This document shows, piece by piece, positions 34,409-44,867 of a DNA stretch of 64,000 bases. The notes below the pieces were generated by a model that searched no databases, was not told the DNA's origin, and was given only the letters and a program-made list of their open reading frames with translations. The first letter of the stretch is position 1. The number at the start of each line of letters is the position of its first letter. The stretch lies in contig CP136490.1 of the NCBI GenBank assembly GCA_032768795.1, forward strand, positions 1,302,001-1,366,000, given 5' to 3'. Source of the DNA: Tremella fuciformis (Eukaryota; Basidiomycota; Tremellomycetes; Tremellales; Tremellaceae). Made by a program: the position numbers and the translations under genes.

Positions 34409-35511
34409 GCTCCTAAGACTGACCGTGAGCGAGCACTATCTCAGTGATCGAGAAGGAGGGCTTCGCAAGGTTCTTCACTAGAAGCGCTGTAGGCGATGAC
34501 TGGAAAGCGACGACGGCGCGAGGAGGCGCGCATCAATGGTGAGCTGATGTAAGGAGATGAGCTCGCCCGCGCAAGATTTGTTCAGTTTCCCTTCCCGCTC
34601 TCCTCCTTTTTTCTGGGGCTTCTGAGCACATGCAGAAGCAGGGAGAGGTGATTTGTAAGCGAGAGTATCCGCAGTGGCGTGGCAGCCGATATGAAACCTT
34701 CAAAGCGTCTTACACACCAGCGGACAGAACGCGTCTTAGAGGACCGCAGCTGCCGGGCGGTGCGGAGGCAGAAAGCTCGAGCTAGCGCGCTCACACGGTC
34801 GACCTATGAGACATAGAGACAGCGACATACTGTCCTTCAGTCACGTCTACTGCGAAATTGTCTACTGCCAGCTTGGCTTCCCCGAAGACCGCCTGGGGTA
34901 AATTGGAAAGGCTCTGCAGCAGCTCTGCAGCAGACCGTCTCAAGTTGAGCGGCTAGAGGCGAGCGACTATGACCACCGTCGCTGTTTCTGCCACAGTCTG
35001 ACTGAGAAGAAGGGACACTCCCGAGGTCGTCCTCTAAAACGATGCTGGGCGATTGTCCAGTCCGTGCGCATAATCCCGCGCAGCGCAAGTGACGTTCCAT
35101 GTTAAAGAACCGAGACAAGCAGGAAAGGAGCTCCTTGTGAACTCCCGCCAGCGGCATAGCATGACGAGACGATCAGCAGCAGTAGTTCGTTCGATCACAG
35201 ACATAGATAATGCGTCCATGCAGAGTGTGCTGAGACGGGGAGTATCTAGAGGCCCCTCGGGAAGATGCTAATTTGGAACGTCTGCAGCCAAGCAAAAGTA
35301 GGCGGTGCCCAGGCTCCCAGAGCCAGACTGAGGGGTAAGAGTTACGTTCTTGAAATCGTTGCGGCAGATCGTGGTGATAGGAGCCTCGGAAAGCGGCCAA
35401 GCTTGAGTACAGTACCGTTCCTTGTCTGCAGGTTCGTCTTTGCCTTATGGCTTCGCGCAGAAGTATTCTCCTTCAAAGAGGAACTCACACTCCATCGATC
35501 GGTGTGGAACT
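34409..35511. other. Gene-poor stretch
   Basis: Fragments of open frame on both strands, none with a supportable start, domain or splice chain. Nothing recognised. Confidence 0.4.
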
Positions 35512-36248
35512 TCACTTGCCCCCAGTGTTAAAGGCGACCGTCCGCCGAGACGGAGTCGGAAACACGAAAGCATAAAAGACGGAAGACTTGCACAATGGCA
35601 GAACGGCCCAATGCACGGCGCCCGCTCGCTCAAGGGAATGGGCAGCTTCGAAGATCCACGCGGAATGTCGGTCATCATGGCATTGCCTCTCAGTCAGACA
35701 TCCCGAGATACTCCATTCCGATGCGTGGCTAGTTTCTTTGGTCTTGCGTATTAGGGTGTCGATAACCTGGGGGTCGAACGAGGGCTTCGTTCCCCACTCG
35801 ACCGCCACATTCAGCTCTTTGTCTTGCATGTCTAGACCGGGTTCAGCCTTGCGCAGATACTGGAGGCACGCGGATGAGGGCAGTAGGTTGTTGAAGATGG
35901 TGGGAAGGAGCTGCCGTTATCGCCAATCTTACCGAGTCCCCAAACGCGTCGGAACATAGTCGTAACATGCTCGGGGATGCAATGTAAAACTGATGGTTTG
36001 TTGCATAAAGGCGCTAGGCTCCGCTTCTTGTACGGGGTGATTGGAAATCGCCTGCCTTGATGAAAAGGACGGCTCACTGTACGTATACAGCATTGAAGGC
36101 ATCCAACTGGTGCACTGTTTTTGATAAGGCTCATCAAAATATGGTCTACACACCACGCCGCTGATAGAGAATGATGCGTGGCGTCGGCACAACGTCTCAG
36201 AACGCTCTCAAATCCCTGGTCGGGTTCGAGTCCTCGAATACCAGACAT
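35512..36248 (-). CDS. Tentative multi-exon hypothetical gene
   Basis: From ATG 36248 the frame MSGIRGLEPDQGFESVLRR runs to a possible donor near 36147. The best coding-like part is 35829-35512, with MQDKELNVAVEWGTKPSFD and QVIDTLIRKTKET. GT..AG pairs exist between the segments but I could not fix one chain of exons. No family recognised. It may be a real gene, a decaying one or chance frames. Confidence 0.3.
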
Positions 36249-36703
36249 CGCGACAGAACGACGATTGCAGCAAGAGGACTGCAAAGAGGTTGCATTTCTG
36301 TACAAGGAGGCAGCAGCTGCTGCATGGGAGGCGTAGGGTTTGGCCTAGTTGGGCCTGCTTACCCCGTAAATAGGGGGTTGGGGTGGAGGGGGAGAGGCGC
36401 ATTCGGGGGGGTACATTCCGCGGCCCAACTCCCCATCCGCAGCCCGTTACAGGCTGGCGATAGACCAAGAGGGGGGTTTGTCCCCCGGTGCCTCCTCACG
36501 AATCCCGTTCGCAGATGAACTTCGCGGCTGGGAGTATCCGGAGATGTTACACAATGATGAGAGCGATGCATTCGTCCCTCTCTGCAGTTCTACATATATA
36601 AGAGCAGTCACTCTGGCCGTCTGTGCGGCCTATCTACATAAGGTTACTCATTTGGCCGCAAGAGGCAATTCTGACCCTATGAGGCGTCCTCGGGGCCTAT
36701 TGT
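36249..36703. other. Non-coding stretch with a G-rich tract
   Basis: No gene seen. Between 36371 and 36411 the plus strand holds four G runs of four to seven bases (TAGGGGGTTGGGG, then GAGGGGG and a run of seven), able in principle to form a G-quadruplex though one loop would be about 12 nt. Confidence 0.5.
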
Positions 36704-37525
36704 TCAACAGGAGAGCTGTCCGAGAGAAGAGATGCTCTGTATGTCCATGACCTCTGGTTCGGAGCCCCGTGCATCTGGCGAGTGGCTTACGGAACCTGAG
36801 AACTGGCAGTCCGTCCAGCCCTTGTCAATGTGGAGGCTGGGAGCTTCGTCCGTTGGGGCTCTTGATGACAGAGCAGTTGTCGTCCTCGGCAGGTCCAGGC
36901 GCAGCAGCAATTGATGATGATGAGGCATTTGTGCTTGGACTTCGGAATGACCAGTGACCTTGTCTCCCTTGGTCGACCGTCCGCGCTGTTCAGTGGTCGT
37001 CTCCTTCTTCAATTTCAACTTCTCCAGCTCCTTGTTCACCTCAGCTACGAAGTCGCGGAGTTGCGCATCCGGGTGTGATTCCATCGCATGTTCGGAAGCA
37101 GTGATCACCAGGTCTGGCACAGTGACAGCAAAGGGAGGCGGGCCTTGCGAGTCCTTCGTGCTATGCTCCCCGTGCCCCGGGGCATAGACTCTTCTGGAGA
37201 ACCGAACGGGGTCCACCCGATCATCCTCTGAAGGGGGGTCCAAGGATTGCGAATACTCTGAGCCTTGTACCTTTTGGGGATGGGGATCAAGGCTCCCGAA
37301 TTCCTCTCGCTTCCGATGTAATGACACGGCATGGGAAGCGGTCGTCATGTCCAGCTTTGGGGATTCTGTTTCACGGGCCTCTTGGGAGGCGCGGCGTGCG
37401 TAGCGAGGAGCGCGTGAGCGACTCGCTGAACCACTGTCCTCGCTGTCAGAGATACCGACATGCTGCCAGTCCGACTCATCGCTCGGGTACAGATTGGGGC
37501 TCTGCGGATAAGGCGTCGCCAACAT
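36704..37525 (-). CDS. Hypothetical Ser/Asp/Glu-rich protein (273 aa)
   Basis: One open frame from ATG 37525; the frame is also open upstream for about 87 codons without an obvious ATG, so a 5' exon is possible. The protein is polar and mostly disordered (DESDWQHVGISDSEDSGSAS), with one short predicted coiled coil near residues 180-205 (LRDFVAEVNKELEKLKLKKE). No domain recognised. Confidence 0.45.
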   Translation of the reverse strand: MLATPYPQSPNLYPSDESDWQHVGISDSEDSGSASRSRAPRYARRASQEARETESPKLDMTTASHAVSLHRKREEFGSLDPHPQKVQGSEYSQSLDPPSEDDRVDPVRFSRRVYAPGHGEHSTKDSQGPPPFAVTVPDLVITASEHAMESHPDAQLRDFVAEVNKELEKLKLKKETTTEQRGRSTKGDKVTGHSEVQAQMPHHHQLLLRLDLPRTTTALSSRAPTDEAPSLHIDKGWTDCQFSGSVSHSPDARGSEPEVMDIQSISSLGQLSC

Positions 37526-38680
37526 ATTTGCGAGCTTTGGCGTTGTGATGATCTGAGCGATAGAAGGTGGGTAACAAGGCCCATTGCTCTGCTGAGCTGC
37601 GTGGATTTTATGCTGCACCGCCACTGCCAGCCTTGTCGAGCAGATGAAAGCGCGAGAGACTTGCTTTGGGCTCCTAAAGAAAAGGAAGGGGGTTGCAAGC
37701 GTACGGCCGACACCTGTTGAGCTCAAATGTGACACGTCAAGGTCGCTCAATGTGAAAAAAGGCCCTATCACCTTTGTTTCGACCACCCTGCCCGTGACAT
37801 TGGACGGTCAGAGCGCCACCATACTTTGGCAATGACACTCTTGGCTTTGACCTCCCTTCCTTTGGGGAGAGCGGCAGTCGGCATACGGCTCTGCAGGCCA
37901 AACGCGTCTCGCTGAGACTAGGTCGCCCCAGTTGCCAGGCCTCCGGCCTCTTCCGGGCTTGGCGAGATTGATAGCTACGCGAGTGAGTTGAGACGCTCAA
38001 GCAAACGTTATCTTGTCCTTTGTGGTCCGTGCGGGGCGAGATTCCCGCGCAGCCAAGCCTTCACGGTGAGAAATTCTGCGACAGCTCTTCACACTACTTT
38101 GTAATACAGCCATGCTGTCATAAATCCCCGCAAGCACTCACTCAGTTGGATTGAGTATTATTGGGCCGAGCCACCATGATAGCCCGAATCGTGCTCGAGT
38201 GATGGGCCGCGAACGGATGAAGTGTCACGGTCGATTTGTTCGGGCACAACATGAGTTCTCAGTGGTGCGTAAATGTAACCCCCTAACCCCGGGTTCTCAG
38301 TCTTGCTCCTGCCAGACCAGCAATGATGTGATGCGCACCGTAGCACGACCGCTCTTGTGCCGTTTGACGTCGCGGTGTCTGCCTGTAAAATATATTTCCC
38401 TTCCACTGTCGAAGAGTCTTGAGCACGCGGAGAGCGCAATCCTCTCGCGCTATCTGGACCAATGGCAGGCTGGAACAGACATGCATCAGCTTAGAGATCG
38501 GGAGGTATCAGCTCGGCCAAACACCTCTTTCCATATCACACGAGCGTGCGTTGGGCTCCGCAAAGTCAATCGGCCGATGACAAAGACACACACACGCAAG
38601 CGATTCCGTCCGAAAGCTTCGCCACGGTTGCTAGTTGACCGAGGATCCGAAAACATTGTGCATGCTACATTCTGCAAAGG
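37526..38680. other. Gene-poor stretch with telomere-like sequence
   Basis: No gene supported; a 165-codon plus-strand frame beginning at ATG 38202 is basic and patternless. At 38276-38290 the sequence TAACCCCCTAACCCC is two units of a CCCCCTAA telomere-type repeat. Confidence 0.45.
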
Positions 38681-39927
38681 TCAATCTCGTTTGGAATGAG
38701 TGCTGACGGCCAGATTCAGTGTCGATGGCAACTTGGTCTCACCAACAGACGCCAACATGGACACCGACCCCATGACCATGACCACCAAGACAACAGCGGT
38801 CACGATGAGAATTACGAACGGTCTGAGATCAGCTGAGGTCTGCCGGTTGCACAAGAATCCTACACGGAATAGTCGTCTTTCTGGCACTCCACCCCGGCGT
38901 AACCATTGGCACACTTGCAGCCCCAGCATTCCGCGTCGGCGGTCTTTGACTTGAGAGCACATGCGCCTCGACCGTTACAGGACGTGGCTTCCGTGCAGGT
39001 GTCGTTTGAGGCGTAACAAGCGTTAGCCAGTGTGGTGTTATCCCTCCTTTGCGGCGACGCAAATGCTGAGCGAGCGTGATAGGAACGATCAGGTCGTAAG
39101 ATAAGCAGCAATGGCGGAGAGTTCGGTTGCGTCATCTGCTACATCAGCTTGGCTAGCTGACTCGGACGTCACGACTGACAGATTCTAGCCCCGCTTTGAT
39201 ACCTTGTCTCCCCGCCTCCCACACGTCACTCCCGCGTTGCACGTCCTTCAACCCAGATATCGAGATAGCGTCCCATGGCTTCGACTTGATTGACAAGTCT
39301 GGCCATTGGACCGAGTCAGCAAGGACAACGAGGCAGGATATCTCGTGACCGAGTACAGAAGCAGCTTCTGTAGTCATCAGGATGCGGCCAGGCAGCTTGT
39401 AGGGGGGACACACTACTTCCGGCCATTTCAAATACGTCTTTGAATGCCTTGGTGATATCCGGTATCGAATCTTGTATGTGTGCCAGGAGGTGCTTGGCCC
39501 AAGATGTGTAAGGTGCAAGGAGACTCTTGGTTGCCGCGTCATCTGGTAGATAGAATGAAGGGGTGCTTGGCAGTGTTGACGGAAGAACTTCTAAGAGCAA
39601 TCAGCATGATCCGAACAGCCTTGGCGCAAACGTGCCTTGCGCCGATACGCCGCCATCGATGATCACTATCCTCGGCTTGCTGTCGACGTCCTCCTCGCCT
39701 GACCATACGTGTAGTAAATGACTCCACAGTCCCTCGTCCTGCGGTATTTCCTCGAAATCGCCTATCGGCTCGCTGAGATGATGAGACAAGACAGCCTTGG
39801 CTTGAGCTGCAGTGAGAGTCGGAGCATATTTGCTATGGGGCGCATTTGGTGCCGGGTGCAGGAAGAATTGGACGGCTGCGGACGCCGCTAGGACCTGGAG
39901 GGCTATCGCCCCCAACGCAACGCGCAT
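38681..39927 (-). CDS. Vps3844 C-terminal (DUF3844) domain membrane protein
   Basis: Five exons, starting ATG 39927 with a signal peptide (LGAIALQVLAASAAVQF). A luminal domain follows (IVIIDGGVSAQ, SWAKHLLAHIQD, LPGRILMTTEAASVLGHEIS). The diagnostic C-terminal part is an EGF-like Cys cluster, CYASNDTCTEATSCNGRGAC then CWGCKCANGYAGVECQKDDY, running straight into SVPF and a transmembrane segment (VILIVTAVVLVVMVMGSV). This Cys-rich module plus membrane anchor defines fungal Vps3844-domain proteins, linked by name to vacuolar sorting; the exact role is not known. Intron 1 (39635-39591) is GC-AG; no GT donor keeps the frame. Divergent from REV1 across 188 bp. Confidence 0.82.
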
Positions 39928-40115
39928 GTCGACGATGGCGAGTTACTGAGGTCTACGTGCAACGCCGAGGAGAATGGATGTCATTCCCGGCCAGGTCTCA
40001 CATGGAGGGATCAAATAGAGTCAGTTGCCCTGGGCCGTGGGGTCCCGCATTCTGCGATCCAGTCATCTCTCGGGAGCCATCGCTTTCAACAACGCACTCT
40101 GACCTGTAATGTAGC

Positions 40116-43100
40116 ATGCCCCAACATGGAGCAGGTGGCTCCAGCCAGCTTCGTTCGTCATCGACTCCGGACTCATCTCAATCATTCTGGAACGAGGCCC
40201 TGGCGGTACCGATACCGATCTTGCCGGAGAAGAGGAAAGCTTCGACAGCTTCCCCCACTTCAGAAGGCGAGGGCTGGCTGAATGACTCAACTCCAGTCAA
40301 AAGAGCTCGCGATAGCTCTCCCTCACCACTGGTGAAGGTAGAGCCGTTGCAGGTGCACGTCGATGATTCACCGTCGCGGACGACCCTGTCGTATTTACCC
40401 AACCGAAATGAGGTGGACGCAACGGATACCCATGGCTACTTGGCCGGTGCCGAGTATGCCCCAAATAGGTTCGGAGACATCGGCGACTATATGCGCAAGA
40501 AGGAAATCAAGGTGCAGACGCAGAACCGGGACATCGCGCTCGCCTCAGCGTCTTCTGGTCTTCCACAGATCTTCCAAGGCTTGTCCTTCTACATCAATGG
40601 GAACACTCATCCTCCCATGGAAGAGATTCGGAAGATGATCCTGCAGCGAGGAGGCGAAGTGAGACCGGTACTACGCAGCAAGGGCTTCGTCAAGTACATC
40701 ATCGCTCCAATGCTCACCCAGATGAAGTTCAAGCAGTTTGCCAACTACAAAGTGGCGAGAGAGGCCTGGATTCTGGAAAGCTGCAAAGAGGGCAAGCTAC
40801 TCGATTGGTCCAGGTGGAAACTGGTGCCCGAGGGAGGCTGGGAGGACGGTGGACGCAAAGGCTTAGAAGGGTTCCTAAAAGGTTCTCAGGTGGACCGAGA
40901 AGAAGCTCCCGTCAAGGAAGACATTGACGGCTCGGCGACCGGACCAGCGCCAGTTTCAATTAGGCCCCCCATCGAGAACGTACAGCCAATCCGCCCCGCC
41001 ATGTTGCTACCTGCATCGCGCTCTCTTCTCGCACCGTCTCGACCCTCTGGGCGCTCTCCCTCGCAACTTGCCACTCAAGCGATTCATTCTTCGGAGGATG
41101 CGAAGCCCACAATCGTCGATACATCCATCCGAGCATCTCCCATCCATCCGCCTCCTGATTCTGATCATGCCACTCGCCTAGTCGCAAAATCCTCAACGAT
41201 ACCTATCAGTCCTGGTGTAGTCAAGCAAGACAGCCCAGCGAAGGAGAAGCTACCGCCTAAAGTACAACAGCCTGAAGGCTGGTGGGAACACTATTACAGC
41301 AAGGAATCAAACGAGGAGGCTGCGAAGCTGCTCAAGAATCAAGACTGGCGCGCCAAAAATACCGCTGAGTTGGGGAATGCAACGGGCTACATCGACGGCT
41401 ATTACCAAAATAGTCGGTAAGCTCCAAATACCGCTCCCAGATCGCCGTCAGCTCATAGAACCAGCTTACATCATCTCTCAACGTGGAAAGCCGAGCTGAA
41501 AGTCTTGGTCGCTGCGGCGCAACGTCAATCTGAGGAACAGTCTCTGAAAACCCCATCTGAGAACGCGATTGCGCCCTTTTCATTGGCGAATTCGGCGCTT
41601 CCTCGTTCAACGATCACTACTGCTACAGGCGGGGAAAAGGTCATCATGCACGTTGACTTCGACTGCTTCTTTGTCTCATGCGGTCTGGCGACTCGTCCTC
41701 ATCTGAAAGGGAAGCCCTCCGTCGTGTGTCATGCCCAGGCAGGTCGAGGAGCGAGCAGCACCTCCGAAATAGCCAGTGCATCGTACGAAGCTCGCGCCAA
41801 AGGGGTGAGAAATGGCATGTCTCTCGGACGGGCAAAAGCTCTGGTCGGGGAGGATCTTCAAACAATCCCTTACGAATTTGACACCTATCGACGCTTCTCA
41901 CTGGCGTTCTATACGGTCTTGATGGGATATGCGGACGAACTGCAGGCTGTCAGTGTCGACGAAGCTCTGATCGATGTAACGTCCGCCGTCACAGCCAGAG
42001 CGTTGGCGCCCGAAGAAGCTGTTGATACCCCCATGAGTGCCGAAAACTATGATACACGCGTTGCCGCAGACGGTGAGCTGGAAGGAAGGTTCCGAGATCC
42101 GGCCATGGAGATTGCTGAGAAGATACGCGACGCCGTGAGGAAAGAGACCGATGGATGCGAAGTTTCAATCGGAATCTCGCACAACATACTTCTTGCCAAG
42201 CTCGCTACCCGCCGAGCCAAGCCAGCTGGAGCGTACCACCTGGGTTCTGCCGAAGTTCCTACATTTCTCGCACCACTCGATGTGGAGGATTTCCCGTCGG
42301 TCGGCTATTCGATTAGACAAAAGATCGAGGAGAAGTTCGGAACCACAGTTGTGGAAAAGCTTCTGGATCAGCCGAAAGGGGCTTTTCAGAAAACGCTCGG
42401 CCCCAAAACAGGCGATATGGTGTACGGGTATCTCAGGGGCCTCGACGACCGCAAGCTTGAGCCTCACAAGGAGCGGAAGAGCATCAGCGCCGAGATGAAT
42501 GTAGGTGTCTCTGCTTGAACTTTTCGGAGCTGACAGCCAGTATGGGATTCGGTTCCGCAATCAAGAGCAGGCCGAGATCTGCGTACGCGACCTGGCAATC
42601 GAAGTATCGAAACGCATGAAGCAGGTCAACGCGAAGGGCCGCCTTTTGACACTGAAAATCATGTCACGGCACCCGGACGCCCCGAAAGAGCCTCCCAAGG
42701 TAAGGCCGTCCTCACTCTGAGCGAGAATGGAACCTGAAATGCAGTTCCTCGGCCACGGATGGTGCGAAACTTACAACAAATCTGCCTCAATCGCCGGACG
42801 CGGCGGTGCAGCAACAGATGACCCTGAGGTGCTGGGAGCAGAAAGCATGCGGTTGTTGAGGACCATGAACTTGGATCCTATCGAACTCAGAGGCGTGGGC
42901 ATACAGATCACCAAGCTCGATGGCGAGAGAGCACCGGAAAGAGAACCCGGACAAGGCACACTCAGCTTTGCCGCCAAACGGACCAAGTCGGAGAACGACT
43001 CACCAGCTCCCGCCACGCCGATTGCTCAGACCCCTCCGCCGAACAGCGCTTTCGAAAGCGCCTCAGCAAGACAGTGCAGTCCCTTATTTGAGACCACGAG

Positions 43101-44187
43101 TGCGGTCGGTCATGGTCCACACCCTGAGGACCTGTCCAATTCTCCACCGCCTCCTGCTTCTCCCGCTCCGGCGGCAGGAGAGCCGTTGGCATCCCACCTC
43201 GATGATGTGGAGCAAGCCCCCATGCCCGGGCCTTCATCCGAGGGTATCGACCCTGAGTTCCTAGCTGCACTCCCTGCCGATCTCCGGCTCGAGGTGAAGC
43301 AAGATTTTGCACGAGAGCGCAATCGAAATGGGATGGAGAAAGTCCTCCCCAGCCCCGAGCCGAAAACTACGATACGAGCTGATACGACATCTCCAGCGAA
43401 AGCGCAAGGCAAGCATGCGGCTGCTCACATCACTCGGCAGCTGCGGCCCAAGCTCAAGACTCAATTGAAAGCTGCCGCCGTGGCCGATCTGCCATTGTAT
43501 GGCGCATGGGCAAGGAGCAATGCCGCCGAAACTGAGGCTGTCGACCTAACGCTTACAAGCGAAGCGAACGAGAAGATCGGCGGCTATATGCGCTCGGAGC
43601 TCACAGAACTCGGGATCGACCCAGCTGTCTTTGCTGAACTGCCTTCGGAGCTACAAGAAGAGATCGTGCAGGAGGAGCAGCAAAGGCACAAGCAGCGAAG
43701 AGCACTGCATCGTCCTGCCGATACTTCTCGCTTGCGTCAGAAAGAGCGGGGCAGATCGGGTAGCCGAGTCTCGAGATCACCATCTCGAGCCGGGTCTCGG
43801 GCAGGGTCTCTCCCTCCAGCGCCTGCTGTTTCCAAAGTGACCATCATTCGACCTCCTCGTCCTGCGCTCCTGAAGGCAACGACACTGCCCGACGTCCTAA
43901 ACACGATCACAAAGTGGATCGAATCAAGAAAGGGCGCTGGGCCAGCGAAGAAGGATTCAGGAAAGGTACTGGCGTACTTTGTCAAATGCATGCAGGCAGA
44001 TCAGGGGATGGCTGGTGTAGAGATGGCCATCGAGGGGCTCAGATGGATGCGCTCGGTCATCCGGGAATGGTACAGCGAGGCAGAGACAGATGGACCAGGA
44101 GGAGAGTGGTGGGACACATGGGAGGCGATGCGACGGCAGGTGGAAGAAATCTTTTGGACCAGGTTTGGGGCGGGATTGAGAATCTAA
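40116..44187 (+). CDS. REV1: DNA repair protein Rev1 (Y-family polymerase)
   Basis: Four exons (40116-41416, 41465-42500, 42541-42699, 42745-44187) give 1312 residues. Order: a disordered leader; a BRCT domain near residues 150-240 (IFQGLSFYINGNT, RSKGFVKYIIAPMLTQMKFK, AREAWILESC); the junction LHHLSTWK; a Y-family catalytic core with HVDFDCFFVSCGLA and SVDEALIDV carrying the metal-binding acids; a little-finger region; two ubiquitin-binding motifs (IDPEFLAALPADLRLEVKQ and IDPAVFAELPSELQEEIVQ); and the helical Rev1 C-terminal domain (LPDVLNTITKWIESRKG). Rev1 inserts dCMP opposite abasic sites and scaffolds translesion polymerases at stalled forks. Every expected module is present. Confidence 0.96.
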
Positions 44188-44867
44188 GTGCCTGTCCATC
44201 CTGCTGTACAATCTGTTGTGCTTTGATCCAATCTGCATGCCTTCTGTCTAGTTACTGCGACTGCGAATTATGATGCTATGAAACCAAAGCCGTCCGTCGC
44301 CGCGTCGCCGACGCCGTCTCAGGGGTCTTTCGGCCCTTAGATTTCCCGTTCAAAGCAAGGCTGTACCATCCATCGCACAGCCCCAGGTCATCGGATCCTT
44401 TCATTAGCACGGACCTGGAGACCGCTAGTGTCGTCGTTATTCTGGGGCGCTTTCCGCTCCTTGTCCCTCGCCGCGTCTGCCGATGTAGAGTGTACTGACC
44501 GAGGACTGACCGATTGACAGAGACTGAGCACTCCGATGCTCCGAAGTGCCGATATCCCGATTCCGCGAAAAAGCCAAGCCAAAGTACGTACCGCCCTTAT
44601 GCGATGCATGCTCGACTAGCGTGACGGCGATCCATCATCGTCGCTGATGATGACGGCCCTAAATGAGGGCGTGCCGTGCCGTCGATGCTCCCCAGGTGAG
44701 GTGGGCGGGCAACTGCTATAAGATCAAGACTCAAGATCGTCTGACTCGTCCTCATCGTCTCTCTTCTCTTCTCACCTTCTCTTCCATTCTTTAAGCGCTG
44801 AGGAAGCTTTGCGTTGTATCAAGCACTCGGCCTTCCCCCATCCCCCCTCCCACACCACCCCGTCAGC
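44188..44867. promoter_or_regulatory. Intergenic region upstream of the S41 protease gene
   Basis: About 680 bp holding the REV1 3' end and the S41 promoter; the 100 bp before the start codon are CT-rich. No gene seen. Confidence 0.45.

Noticed and set aside
36219..36236. tRNA-like T-loop (GGTTCGAGTCC) on the plus strand
   Set aside because: The flanking T-stem pairs poorly and no matching acceptor stem, D-arm or anticodon arm could be built within the required distance.
32194..37525. Possible kinship between the orphan proteins at 32.9 and 37.5 kb through W-x-H-V
   Set aside because: The shared piece (SWLHVDV and DWQHVGI) is only a few residues long and nothing else aligns.
38202..38699. 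Basic 165-codon plus-strand ORF
   Set aside because: No pattern typical of a protein, and it overlaps the 3' end of the well-supported Vps3844 gene.
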